Part shown: positions 42,021 to 49,632 of the stretch, piece by piece | Layout: every line of letters starts with the position of its first letter | Numbering within the stretch: position 1 is the first letter of the stretch | Origin: CADCVT01 sp036389485 | GTDB taxonomy: Bacteria; Actinomycetota; Thermoleophilia; Solirubrobacterales; Solirubrobacteraceae | Assembly: GCA_036389485.1 (NCBI GenBank) | Contig: DASVPR010000025.1 | Span: 49,315-113,314, forward strand | DNA: 64,000 bases | Direction: 5' to 3' | Translations under genes and position numbers: made by a program | Notes under the pieces: model-generated | Told to the model about the DNA's origin: nothing | The model's input: only the letters and a program-made list of their open reading frames with translations | Database searches by the model: none

Positions 42021-42341
42021 GTGGCCGACCTCGAGGGCTCCGAGACGCGGGAGATCGACGCGCCGATCGAGCGCGTCTTCGCGATCGCCGCCGACATCGA
42101 CCGCGCGCCGGAGTGGCAGGGCGTGATGAAGTCGGTCGACGTCGTCGAGAGGGACGCCGACGGGCGGGCGGCGCTCGGCGACGGGCGGACGCGCGCCACG
42201 TACTCGCTCGAGATCGGCCTCAACCGCGCGCTCAGCCTCCTGCGGCGGACGATCAGGGGCCCGGCGGAGGCGCGGATCCGCTCGCTGCTCGTCGAGCGCC
42301 CGGTCGAGGGGCTGAAGGAGCGCGCCGAGAAGGGCGGCTAG
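42021..42341 (+). CDS. Shortened SRPBCC/polyketide-cyclase-like protein
   Basis: 106 residues. The N-terminus (SETREIDAPIERVFAIAADIDRAPEWQGVMKSVDVVERDADGR) and the C-terminus (RATYSLEIGLNRALSLLRRTIRGPAEARIRSLLVERPVEGLKERAE) match the two ends of SRPBCC coenzyme-Q-binding/cyclase proteins, which are usually about 145 residues. About 40 residues of the central sheet seem to be missing around GRAALG-DGRTR, in frame. It may be a natural short variant or a decaying gene. GTG start supported by the overlapping hexamer; stop shares CTAG with the convergent gene. Confidence 0.7.
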   Translation: MADLEGSETREIDAPIERVFAIAADIDRAPEWQGVMKSVDVVERDADGRAALGDGRTRATYSLEIGLNRALSLLRRTIRGPAEARIRSLLVERPVEGLKERAEKGG

Positions 42342-42865
42342 CTCGCGCCGTTGAGCGAGGGCGGCCCGATGCGGCGGAAGCCGGGAACGCGGACGAGCCG
42401 GATGGGGCGGAACGGCGAGGTCCGCTCGACGTAGAACTGCACGCCGTCGCGCTCCTCGATCGCGGTGACCGCGGCTTCCTGCCTGCGCCACGACAGCGAC
42501 CAGATGACCGCGAACCCGGCGGCGATCGCCGGGATCTGCGGCGCCACGATCGCGAGCGCGCTTGCAGCGACCGTGACGGCGAAGAGCGGCCAGAGGCGGT
42601 TCAGCAGCATCGCGCCCGGCTTCTGCTCGGGCAGCGAGGTCGCGGTGCGCGCGCCCGCGAGCAGCCGCGCGATCGGCGGCGTCGTCTCCGCGCGGCGGCC
42701 GAGGTACGCGCCGATCACGGTCGCCGCCAGCCACCAGCCGGCGGCGAAGAAGAGCGGCGCGGTCTCGTCCGCGTTCGCCGCGCTGAGGACCGCGATCGCG
42801 CCGAGGACGGTGGCCGACGCGGCGCACACCAGCACGGTCGTCTTCAACAGGTCGACGAAGCGCAC
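42338..42865 (-). CDS. Hypothetical membrane protein (four helices)
   Basis: 175 residues from GTG, the base directly after the otsB stop. Two helix pairs are visible: TVLVCAASATVLGAIAVLSA and APLFFAAGWWLAATVIGAYLG, then LWPLFAVTVAASALAIVAPQIPAIAAGFAVIWSLSW, followed by a soluble C-terminus that reads like a small beta domain (AIEERDGVQFYVERTSPFRPIRLVRVPGFR). No family recognised. Probably co-transcribed with otsB. Confidence 0.65.
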   Translation of the reverse strand: MRFVDLLKTTVLVCAASATVLGAIAVLSAANADETAPLFFAAGWWLAATVIGAYLGRRAETTPPIARLLAGARTATSLPEQKPGAMLLNRLWPLFAVTVAASALAIVAPQIPAIAAGFAVIWSLSWRRQEAAVTAIEERDGVQFYVERTSPFRPIRLVRVPGFRRIGPPSLNGAS

Positions 42866-43669
42866 CTACTCGAGCAGCGCCTCGAGCAGCCGGCGGACGC
42901 CGCGCGGCCCGTCGACCAGGACGTCGGCGCCGGCCTCGATCTCCGGCGGCGTCTCGTCCGACCGGACGCCGACGCAGACGGCCTGCTGCAGTCGCCCGCC
43001 GTCGACGCACTCGCGCAGCGCCCGGAAGGCGTCGAGGTCCGTGCGGTCGTCGCCCACGTACAGCGCGGCGTCGAGGTCGGCGTCGCGCAGGAGGCCGTGC
43101 ACGCCGCGGCCCTTGTCGAGCGGGATCGGGGGGCGGACCTCGAGCACCTTGCGGCCCCAGTGGACGTGGAAGCCCGCGCGCTCGGCCTCGGCCGCGATCG
43201 CCTTCGTCGCGGCGTGCGCGGCGTCGTCGTCGGGGGCGCCGCGCCAGTGGAAGGCCATGATCGGGCCCTTGTCCTCCAGCCGGACGCGCAGCCGCTGCAG
43301 CTCGTCGTCGTAGGCGCCCTCGGCGAACTGGTGGACGCGGCGCTGCCACGCGCCGGCCTCGCGGTCGACGTCCGGCTGCGTCCGGCCGGGCCGCAGCACC
43401 TCGGCGCCGTGGTTGCCGACGTAGGCGATCGTGCCGAGCGAGACGATCTGGCGCGCGATCGAGGCGCGCCGGCCGCTCACGCAGGCGACGCAGCCGTAGC
43501 GGCGCGCGACCCGGATCAGCAGGGCGCGCGTGGCCTCCGGCACGGCGGCGTCGTCGGCGTGGCGGACGATCGGCGCGAGCGTCCCGTCCACGTCGAGCAG
43601 GACCGCCGAACGGGCCGGGTCGCCGCGCAGCGGCGCGAGCGCCTCGGCGAGCGTGGCGGCGGTGGGCAC
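42866..43669 (-). CDS. otsB: Trehalose-6-phosphate phosphatase
   Basis: 267 residues from GTG. HAD motif I is VLLDVDGTLAPI (nucleophile Asp and acid Asp), and motif IV is LYVGDDRTDLDAFRAL. Between them YVGNHGAEV and MAFHWRGAPDDDA match the trehalose-phosphatase cap region. It dephosphorylates trehalose 6-phosphate. No otsA is in the window. The start is divergent from the TSUP gene with 20 bp between; CATACT lies 7 nt before the GTG. Confidence 0.92.
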   Translation of the reverse strand: MPTAATLAEALAPLRGDPARSAVLLDVDGTLAPIVRHADDAAVPEATRALLIRVARRYGCVACVSGRRASIARQIVSLGTIAYVGNHGAEVLRPGRTQPDVDREAGAWQRRVHQFAEGAYDDELQRLRVRLEDKGPIMAFHWRGAPDDDAAHAATKAIAAEAERAGFHVHWGRKVLEVRPPIPLDKGRGVHGLLRDADLDAALYVGDDRTDLDAFRALRECVDGGRLQQAVCVGVRSDETPPEIEAGADVLVDGPRGVRRLLEALLE

Positions 43670-43675
43670 GCCGCC

Positions 43676-43681
43676 TAGTAT
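43676..43681 (+). promoter_or_regulatory. -10 hexamer TAGTAT of the split TSUP operon
   Basis: TAGTAT, 8 nt before ATG 43690; shifted by 1 bp it reads CATACT on the other strand for otsB. Confidence 0.55.
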
Positions 43682-43689
43682 GCCCGAGC

Positions 43690-44055
43690 ATGGAGCGGCG
43701 CCGATGGCTGATGCTGGCCGTCGTCGGCACGCTCGGCGGGGCCTTCAGCGGCCTCTTCGGCGTCGGGGGCGGGATCGTCATGGTGCCGCTCCTGATCCTC
43801 TGGGCCGGCTTCGACGAGCGGCGCGCGACGGGCACCTCGCTGGCAGCGATCGTGATCGTCGCGGGCGTCGCCGCGACCGCCCAGGCGATCTACGGGAACG
43901 TGCACGTCGAGGAGGGCGTGCTGGTCGGCGTCCCCGCGGTCGGGGGCGTGCTGCTCGGCACGTGGCTGCAGCAGCGGATCCCGGTGCGCTGGATCTCGCT
44001 CGGCTTCGCCGCGCTCCTCGTCGGCATCGCCGTCAAGCTGGTGGTGGGCGCGTGA
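43690..44055 (+). CDS. TSUP/TauE-SafE transporter, first half-gene
   Basis: 121 residues with about four hydrophobic helices. It has one copy of the family motif, GLFGVGGGIVMVPLLI, and GTSLAAIVIVAGVAATAQAIYGNVHVEEGVLVGVPAVGGVLLGTWL. Normal TSUP exporters (sulfite, sulfoacetate and similar anions) are about 250 residues with two such repeats. The second repeat is encoded by the next gene, whose GTG overlaps this TGA (GTGA), so the two chains probably assemble into one transporter. Confidence 0.85.
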   Translation: MERRRWLMLAVVGTLGGAFSGLFGVGGGIVMVPLLILWAGFDERRATGTSLAAIVIVAGVAATAQAIYGNVHVEEGVLVGVPAVGGVLLGTWLQQRIPVRWISLGFAALLVGIAVKLVVGA

Positions 44056-44423
44056 TCGAGGCGGCGCTGATCGGGATCGCGGCGGGCGTGATCGCGGGCC
44101 TGTTCGGCGTGGGCGGCGGGACCCTCTTCGTCCCGGCGCTGACGATCTTCCTCGGGCTGTCGCACATCGACGCCGAGGCGACGTCGCTGCTCGCGATCGT
44201 CCCGGTCGCGATCGTCGGCGCGTGGCGCCAGCGCAGCTACGGCAACCTCGACCTGCGCGACGGGGTGACGGTCGGGGTCCTCGCGGCCGGAGGGGCGATC
44301 CTCGGCGTCGTCCTCGCGAACGCGCTTCCCGAGCGTGCGCTCGAGATCGCGTTCGCCGGCCTGCTGCTCGCGGTCGCGGCCCAGATGGCGCACAGCGCGC
44401 TGCGCGAGCCCGACGAGGCCTGA
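44052..44423 (+). CDS. TSUP/TauE-SafE transporter, second half-gene
   Basis: 123 residues from GTG overlapping the first half-gene. It carries the second family motif GLFGVGGGTLFVPALT and the matching helix pattern (EATSLLAIVPVAIVGAWRQRSYGNLDLRDGVTVGVLAAGGAILGVVLA). The two halves are about equally long and align with each other, consistent with an ancestral single-repeat gene pair or fission of a full-length gene. The overlap is a -1 shift in frame, so read-through of the TGA would not join them. Confidence 0.85.
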   Translation: MIEAALIGIAAGVIAGLFGVGGGTLFVPALTIFLGLSHIDAEATSLLAIVPVAIVGAWRQRSYGNLDLRDGVTVGVLAAGGAILGVVLANALPERALEIAFAGLLLAVAAQMAHSALREPDEA

Positions 44424-44428
44424 CTCGC

Positions 44429-45736
44429 TCAGGCCGCGGCGCGCTGCTCAACGGCGGGCAGGCACCGGACGGCGAGCATCGCGATGTCGTCGCCGCCGAG
44501 CGAGGCGTCGACCTCCTCCACGAGCCGCTCCGCGAGCCGGCGCGGATCGCCGCCCACGCGGGCCACGGCGGCGCTCAGGCGCTCGAGCCCGTCCGCCAGG
44601 CTCTCCGCGCGACGCTCGATCAGGCCGTCGGAGCACAGCAGGATCGTCGCGCCGGGCGAGAGCGGCTCGACGGCCTCCCCCCGCGCGACGCCGAAGCCCG
44701 CGAGGGGCATCGAGCGGGCCTGCTCGAGCAGCCGCACGCTGCCGTCCGCATCGCGCACCAGCGGCGGGAGCTGCCCGGCGACCGCGTAGGTGACCTGCGT
44801 GCGGTCCGCGTCGAGGCGCAGGCACGCCGCCGTGGCGGCGGTGTCGCCGACGGTGCGGTCCAGGCGCGTCAGCAGCGCGGCGGGACCGGCGCCGTCCTCG
44901 GCGTAGGCGCGGAGGATGTGCCGCAGCCGCGCGCTGAGCCCGGCGGCGGAGGGCCCGTTCCCGGCGACGTCGCCGAGCGCCAGCAGCAGCCCGCCGTCGG
45001 CCAGCGGGATCACGTCGTACCAGTCGCCGCCGACCCGGCCGTCGCCCGGCTCGTAGCGCGCCGCCAGCTCGACCTCGGGCAGCATCGGGATCGCGTCGGG
45101 CCGGAGCCCGTGCGCGAGCGCCTCGGCGACGGACTCGGCGTGGACCCGCCCGCGCAGCTCGGCGAGGGCGGCCTCGCGCGAGCGCTCGTTGAGCTTCCAC
45201 AGCGTGACGCTCGCGCCGACGCCGAGGGCGATGAACAGGCCGTGGAGGCCGGCCCAGCGCCACGCCTCGGCGCCCTGCTCGGCGCCCGGATGGTCGAAGA
45301 CGCGGTAGGGCAGCCCGATGCCGACGAGCCCGTGGTGCACGACGACGTACCCGAGCGCGAGCCCGTACGGCGCCCAGTCCTCGTAGATCGCGAGGACCGT
45401 GAGGACGACGAAGAAGTGGAAGTGCGCCTCGATGAGCCCGTTCATCGAGTGCACCAGCACCGCCGAGCACGTCAGCAGCCCGAGCGCCGCGCAGGTGGAG
45501 CGGGCGCGCCGCGCCTCGAGCCGCCAGGCGAGCAGCAGCAGCGCGAGCACCGGCAGCGGGTGGAGCGCCGCGTGCCAGAGCGGAGCGCCGTAGGCCAGCG
45601 CGACGAGCGCCAGCGTCGGGAGGTGGAGGCAGAGCACGGCGAGGAGCACGCGGTGGCGCGCCTCGAAGGCCTCCGCCGGAAGTGCGTGCCCCCGCGGGAG
45701 CGCGCCGCGCACGACCGATGCAACCCGTGCGGTCAC
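44429..45736 (-). CDS. Membrane-anchored PP2C/SpoIIE-type phosphatase
   Basis: 435 residues from GTG. The N-terminal about 200 residues form six membrane helices with NGLIEAHFHFFVVLTVLAIYEDWAPYGLALGYVVVHHG, a sensor-like domain also found in front of diguanylate cyclases and chemoreceptors. A short linker helix leads to a SpoIIE/RsbU-like PPM phosphatase (about 215-430) with GRVGGDWYDVIPLADGGLLLALGDVAGNG, LLCSDGLIER and LGGDDIAMLAVR, whose Asp/Gly residues bind metal. Such phosphatases usually activate anti-anti-sigma factors. No partner-switch genes are adjacent. Confidence 0.88.
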   Translation of the reverse strand: MTARVASVVRGALPRGHALPAEAFEARHRVLLAVLCLHLPTLALVALAYGAPLWHAALHPLPVLALLLLAWRLEARRARSTCAALGLLTCSAVLVHSMNGLIEAHFHFFVVLTVLAIYEDWAPYGLALGYVVVHHGLVGIGLPYRVFDHPGAEQGAEAWRWAGLHGLFIALGVGASVTLWKLNERSREAALAELRGRVHAESVAEALAHGLRPDAIPMLPEVELAARYEPGDGRVGGDWYDVIPLADGGLLLALGDVAGNGPSAAGLSARLRHILRAYAEDGAGPAALLTRLDRTVGDTAATAACLRLDADRTQVTYAVAGQLPPLVRDADGSVRLLEQARSMPLAGFGVARGEAVEPLSPGATILLCSDGLIERRAESLADGLERLSAAVARVGGDPRRLAERLVEEVDASLGGDDIAMLAVRCLPAVEQRAAA

Positions 45737-45825
45737 CCATCAGGTGTCGGCATTTCGCGCCGTGCACTTGAAGGCGATGAGGATGGGTTGCGCGGTTGAA
45801 CGCTGTCGGCCGGCGTCCGTGATCG

Positions 45826-45831
45826 TAGGCT
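45826..45831 (+). promoter_or_regulatory. -10 hexamer TAGGCT of the YczE-like gene
   Basis: TAGGCT, 8 nt before GTG 45840; selects this start over the ATG at 45744. Confidence 0.55.
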
Positions 45832-45839
45832 GGTGCTGC

Positions 45840-46472
45840 GTGAGCGCCGCCGCCGAGACCATCCCGCTCTCCCGCTGGCGCGCGACGCCGCGGCGCCTGG
45901 CGTCGCTGTTCTTCGGGCTGCTCGTGTTCGGCGCCGGCGAGGCGCTGCTCGTGGCGTCGAAGCTCGGGAACTCCCCGTGGACGGTCTTCGCCGAGGGGCT
46001 CGAGAAGCAGACGCCGCTGACCGTCGGCGCCGCCACCGTCGCGACGAGCTTCGTGATCCTGCTGCTGTGGATCCCGCTGCGGCAGCGGCCGGGCCTCGGG
46101 ACGATCGCCAACGCGATCGTCGTCGGGCTCGCGATCGACGCGACGCTCGTGGTGCTGCCCGACGACGCCGCGCTCGTCCCGCGGGTCGCCGAGGTCGTCC
46201 TCGGGATCGGGCTCGTCGCGCTGGGGAGCGCCTTCTACCTCGGCGCGGCCCTCGGCCCCGGCCCCCGCGACGGCCTCATGACCGGCCTGCACCGCGTCAC
46301 GGGAAGGTCGGTCGCGCCGATCCGCACGGCGATCGAGATCACGGCGCTGACGATCGGGGTGATCCTCGGCGGGACCTTCGGCCCGGGCACGATCGCCTTC
46401 GCGCTGCTCATCGGCCCCGCCGTCGCGCTGTCGCTGCGCCTTGCGGGCATCGCCCGCGTCGGCGACCTCTGA
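45840..46472 (+). CDS. YczE/YitT-like integral membrane protein
   Basis: 210 residues with five or six helices. LASLFFGLLVFGAGEALLVASKLGNSPWTVFAEGLEKQTPLTVG and LGAALGPGPRDGLMTGLHRVTGRSVAPIRTAIEI are characteristic of the YczE family (often labelled permease-like; function unknown). The start is GTG 45840, since the hexamer TAGGCT sits 8 nt before it; ATG 45744 would add 32 residues without family similarity. It ends 1 bp before the 3' end of the convergent tRNA-Sec gene. Confidence 0.82.
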   Translation: MSAAAETIPLSRWRATPRRLASLFFGLLVFGAGEALLVASKLGNSPWTVFAEGLEKQTPLTVGAATVATSFVILLLWIPLRQRPGLGTIANAIVVGLAIDATLVVLPDDAALVPRVAEVVLGIGLVALGSAFYLGAALGPGPRDGLMTGLHRVTGRSVAPIRTAIEITALTIGVILGGTFGPGTIAFALLIGPAVALSLRLAGIARVGDL

Positions 46473-46473
46473 G

Positions 46474-46566
46474 CGAGGCGGCGAAGGAATCGAACCTTCC
46501 AAGCGCGGGGTTGCCGCGCCCTGCCGGTTTTGAAGACCGGATCCGCCACCAGACGGGTGCCGCCCC
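46474..46566 (-). tRNA. selC: tRNA-Sec (anticodon UCA)
   Basis: Read on the minus strand from 46566. The 8-bp acceptor stem is GGGGCGGC / GCCGCCTC (one G-U). The D stem is CCGTC/GGCGG with loop TGGT. The anticodon stem is CCGGT/ACCGG around CTTCAAA, anticodon TCA. The long variable arm pairs GCGCGG/CCGCGC. The T stem is GAAGG/CCTTC around TTCGATT, with discriminator G. The 8+5 acceptor/T geometry, long extra arm and UCA anticodon together identify selenocysteine tRNA. CCA is not encoded. It starts 10 bp after the large exported-protein gene on the same strand, so co-transcription is possible. selA, selB and selD are not in this window. Confidence 0.93.
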
Positions 46567-46575
46567 GGGCGAAGG

Positions 46576-49500
46576 CTAGTGCGGGATGGCGCGCTTCCAG
46601 CGCGACCAGTTGCCCGCGCCGTCGCGGACGCGGACGTACAGCCTCGTCGACCGCGACAGGAGGGTGAGGCGTCGCGCGAACGCGCGCGCCGGGCCCGGCT
46701 GCGCCTTCCGCTTCGCGACCTGGACGGCCTCGACGCCGGACAGGTTGTCGCGGGCGCGGACGCTCACGACGACCCGGCGGCGCGACCTGCGCTCCGCCGT
46801 CGCGCGCAGCAGCTGCGGGTCGGTCTCGTCGAGGATGATGTCGTCCTGGTAGGTCTCGCGGCCCCCGGCGAGCCCGAGGAAGCGCGCGTAGATCGTCCGC
46901 GGCAGGCGCTCGGCGCCGGAGGAGTCGAGCGTCCACGGGATCTCGCCGCCGAGGGCGAACGTGACCGCGTCGCCGAAGCCGCCGTCGTTGGAGAGGACGA
47001 GGCCGTTGGCGAGCGGCGGCCAGATCACGTTGACGGTGACGTCGGGGTCGTTGGTGAAGCGATCGCCGCCGTTGATGGAGACGCCCGCGAACCCGGGGAG
47101 CGGGACGGGGCGGGCGGAGACGGCGGTCGATGCGGTCGCCGTGTGCCCCACCACGTCGGTGATCCGCACCCCGGGCGTGTGCTCGCCGGTGACGAACGAC
47201 GTGGTGAGCGTGGGCGAGCCGCCGGTGTCGGCCTCGAAGCTCCCGTCGCCGTCCGCGTCCCACTCGTACTTCGCGATCGGCCCCGCGAACGCGTCGGTCG
47301 AGCCGCCGGCGTCGAGGACGACGTCGTCGCCGGCCAGGACGGGGTTGGGCGCCGCGGCCAGCGCCGCCACCGGCGCCGTGGTGTCGACGACGACGGTCCG
47401 GGTCGCGCTGGCGCGCACGTTCCCGACCGCGTCGATGGCCTCGACGCGCCACGCGTGCGGCCCGTCGCCGAGCGCGGCCGTCGTGACGTCCGTTCCCGTG
47501 AGGCCGGTCGCGACCCGCGCGCCGTCGACGAAGACGTCGTACGTCCCCATGCCGGCGACGGCGTCGGTCGTCGCCGCCCACGACAGGGTGGGCGTCGTAT
47601 CCGTCGTGCGCGAGCCGTCCGCCGGCCCGCTCAGGGCGAACGGCGCGGGCGGGGTCGCGTCCACCGTTATCGCGCGCGCCGGGGTGGTGAACGAGTTGGA
47701 CGCCCGGTCCCAGGCGGAGACGTACCACGTGAACGGCCCCTCCGGGAGCGCGTTGACGAGCTGCGTCGAGCAGACGCCGTCAGCGCACGTCGCCGTGTCG
47801 GAGTAGCTGCCGAAGATCGAGTTGGTACCGACCTGCATCCTGTCGATCCCCGACAGGGAGTCGGTGGGCTCGTCCCAGCTGAACACCGGGCGGGGCCCCA
47901 CGATCGTGCCCGGCGCGGGCGCCCGGAGGGCGAACGCCGGCGGCGGGGTCACGTCGATCGTGAACGTGTTCGCCGTGCTCTGCGACTGGTGGCCGGCGAC
48001 ATCGGTCTGCCGCGCCCGCGCGGTGTACACGCCCTCCGCCAGCGGCGGGTCGACCGCGATCACCTGCCACTCGCCGCCGGCCGCCGAGCGCGTGAACGTC
48101 CGGATCGGCGTCCCGCTCGCCGCGGTCCCCTCCCAGACCTCGGCGATGACCTCGCCGTCCCCGGCGCCGCCGCCGCCCTGTCCGCCGAGCGCCGGGGAGG
48201 TGTTGTGCTTGGCGGAGCCGTCCTCGGGTGCCCACAGCGAGACGACCGGGGCGGCGGTGTCGACCCAGAACGCCTGCGAGGCGGGTTCGGGATCGACGTC
48301 ACCGCCCGGCAGCACGGCGCGGGCGAGGAACGTGTGCAGCCCGTCGGCGAACGCCGGATAGGACTTCGGCGACGCGCACGGCTCCCACCCGCCGCCGTCC
48401 AGCTTGCACTCGAAGCTCGCGCCGTCGACCGGCGACGAGAACGTGAACGCCGGCGCGGTCGGCGACTCCACGACGTCCGGCGGCCCGGAGTCGATCGTCG
48501 TCTGGGAGCCGGGCACCGCGGCGGCGCCCTCCTGGAACCGGCGCAGCACGGTGCCCCGGATGTAGTACCAGCGCCCGTCCACCGAGAAGAGCCGGTCTCC
48601 CGCGCCCTGCCACCACTCGAAGGGGTAGAAGCCCGGACCGCGGCGACCGGCCCGGACCGAGGGCTCCCCCGGCGCGGCGAAGTAGAGGCTGTCCGGCGAT
48701 TCGATGTACATGAGCTCGCCCTCGCCGTTCAGCGCCACGATCGTGTTCATCGAGTCGTCGTCGGGCGTCACGCGGACGTCGTCGCCGGCGTCGCCGCCGG
48801 GCGGGCGCCGCCAGAGCGAGTAGTGGAAGCCGCCGGTGGCGTCGCGGCGGCTGTACGCGATCCAGCCGCCGTCGAGGGCGAAGCTGCCGGCCAGGCTGGA
48901 TGACCCGCTCCCCACGGCGAAGTCGTCCAGCGGCGCGCCGTCGGGGCCGATCCCCTTCAGGCCGTTGGTGGCGGTCTGCTCGAGGGCCCACACCGTGTTG
49001 ATCCCGTCGGTGACGGGAGACCGTTCCGCCTCGCCGGGGGCGTCCGCGATCTCGGCGATGGCGCCGTCGGAGCCGCGGCGGCGCCAGATGCCGGAGTCCT
49101 CCCACACCGCGTCGCCGTTGTCGGCGATCCACGGCCGGCCCTTGGGGGCGCCGAAGAACGTCGAGGTCCCCGCGTCGAGGTCGCGCAGATGCACCTCCCC
49201 GTCGTCGTACCAGATCGCGAGATCGCCGGCCTTGAGCACCTCCCGCCCGCTGACCGCGTGGGCAACCTCGATGAGCGTCCCGTCGCGCCATTCGTGGATG
49301 CGGCTCGGGTTGCCGTGCGTCGTGTACGTGTAATCGGTGAAGACGAGGGCGCCGTGCGGCGACAGCAGGCCGCCGAGGATCCGCTCGTTCTCCTCCGGCG
49401 GGTCCGGCGCCGGGATGACGGTGGTCTCGCCGGTGGCGAGATCGCGGATCGCGAGCTGTGTGTTCGAGTGCCGGTAGAGCAGCCGCGTGCCGTCGGCGTC

Positions 49501-49620
49501 GTAGATCTGCGCGGGCGCCTCGGCGATGTCGGTCCACACCTTCGCGGCCTGGGCGGGGGCGGCTCCGGCGAGGACCGCTATGGCGACGGCGAGCGCAGCG
49601 GTACGGCAGACGATCCTGAT
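46576..49620 (-). CDS. Large exported propeller/Ig/PKD protein with apparent ATC start codon
   Basis: From ATC 49620 the protein is 1,014 residues and begins with a perfect signal peptide, MRIVCRTAALAVAIAVLAGAA then APAQA (if ATC is read as Met). An in-frame TAG lies three codons upstream and no ATG, GTG or TTG occurs before GTG 49539, which would remove the signal. TAGAGT lies 6 nt before the ATC. Residues about 30-350 look like TolB/WD-type blades (TRLLYRHSNTQLAIRDLATGETTVI). Ig-like modules follow (ASFECKLDGGGWEPC; several TVDATPP-type linkers), then a PKD domain (VVLDAGGSTDAFAGPIAKYEWDADGDGSFE), then an Arg-rich C-terminus. Confidence 0.8.
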   Translation of the reverse strand: MRIVCRTAALAVAIAVLAGAAPAQAAKVWTDIAEAPAQIYDADGTRLLYRHSNTQLAIRDLATGETTVIPAPDPPEENERILGGLLSPHGALVFTDYTYTTHGNPSRIHEWRDGTLIEVAHAVSGREVLKAGDLAIWYDDGEVHLRDLDAGTSTFFGAPKGRPWIADNGDAVWEDSGIWRRRGSDGAIAEIADAPGEAERSPVTDGINTVWALEQTATNGLKGIGPDGAPLDDFAVGSGSSSLAGSFALDGGWIAYSRRDATGGFHYSLWRRPPGGDAGDDVRVTPDDDSMNTIVALNGEGELMYIESPDSLYFAAPGEPSVRAGRRGPGFYPFEWWQGAGDRLFSVDGRWYYIRGTVLRRFQEGAAAVPGSQTTIDSGPPDVVESPTAPAFTFSSPVDGASFECKLDGGGWEPCASPKSYPAFADGLHTFLARAVLPGGDVDPEPASQAFWVDTAAPVVSLWAPEDGSAKHNTSPALGGQGGGGAGDGEVIAEVWEGTAASGTPIRTFTRSAAGGEWQVIAVDPPLAEGVYTARARQTDVAGHQSQSTANTFTIDVTPPPAFALRAPAPGTIVGPRPVFSWDEPTDSLSGIDRMQVGTNSIFGSYSDTATCADGVCSTQLVNALPEGPFTWYVSAWDRASNSFTTPARAITVDATPPAPFALSGPADGSRTTDTTPTLSWAATTDAVAGMGTYDVFVDGARVATGLTGTDVTTAALGDGPHAWRVEAIDAVGNVRASATRTVVVDTTAPVAALAAAPNPVLAGDDVVLDAGGSTDAFAGPIAKYEWDADGDGSFEADTGGSPTLTTSFVTGEHTPGVRITDVVGHTATASTAVSARPVPLPGFAGVSINGGDRFTNDPDVTVNVIWPPLANGLVLSNDGGFGDAVTFALGGEIPWTLDSSGAERLPRTIYARFLGLAGGRETYQDDIILDETDPQLLRATAERRSRRRVVVSVRARDNLSGVEAVQVAKRKAQPGPARAFARRLTLLSRSTRLYVRVRDGAGNWSRWKRAIPH

Positions 49621-49626
49621 GCGACG

Positions 49627-49632
49627 ACTCTA
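49627..49632 (-). promoter_or_regulatory. -10 hexamer TAGAGT overlapping the exonuclease stop codon
   Basis: TAGAGT starts with the TAG stop of the YhaM-like gene and ends 6 nt before the ATC codon at 49620. Confidence 0.5.

Noticed and set aside
43690..44423. Selenocysteine read-through of the TGA between the two TSUP half-genes, suggested by the presence of tRNA-Sec
   Set aside because: The second half is in a different frame (GTGA overlap), so read-through of the TGA would not produce a fused protein.
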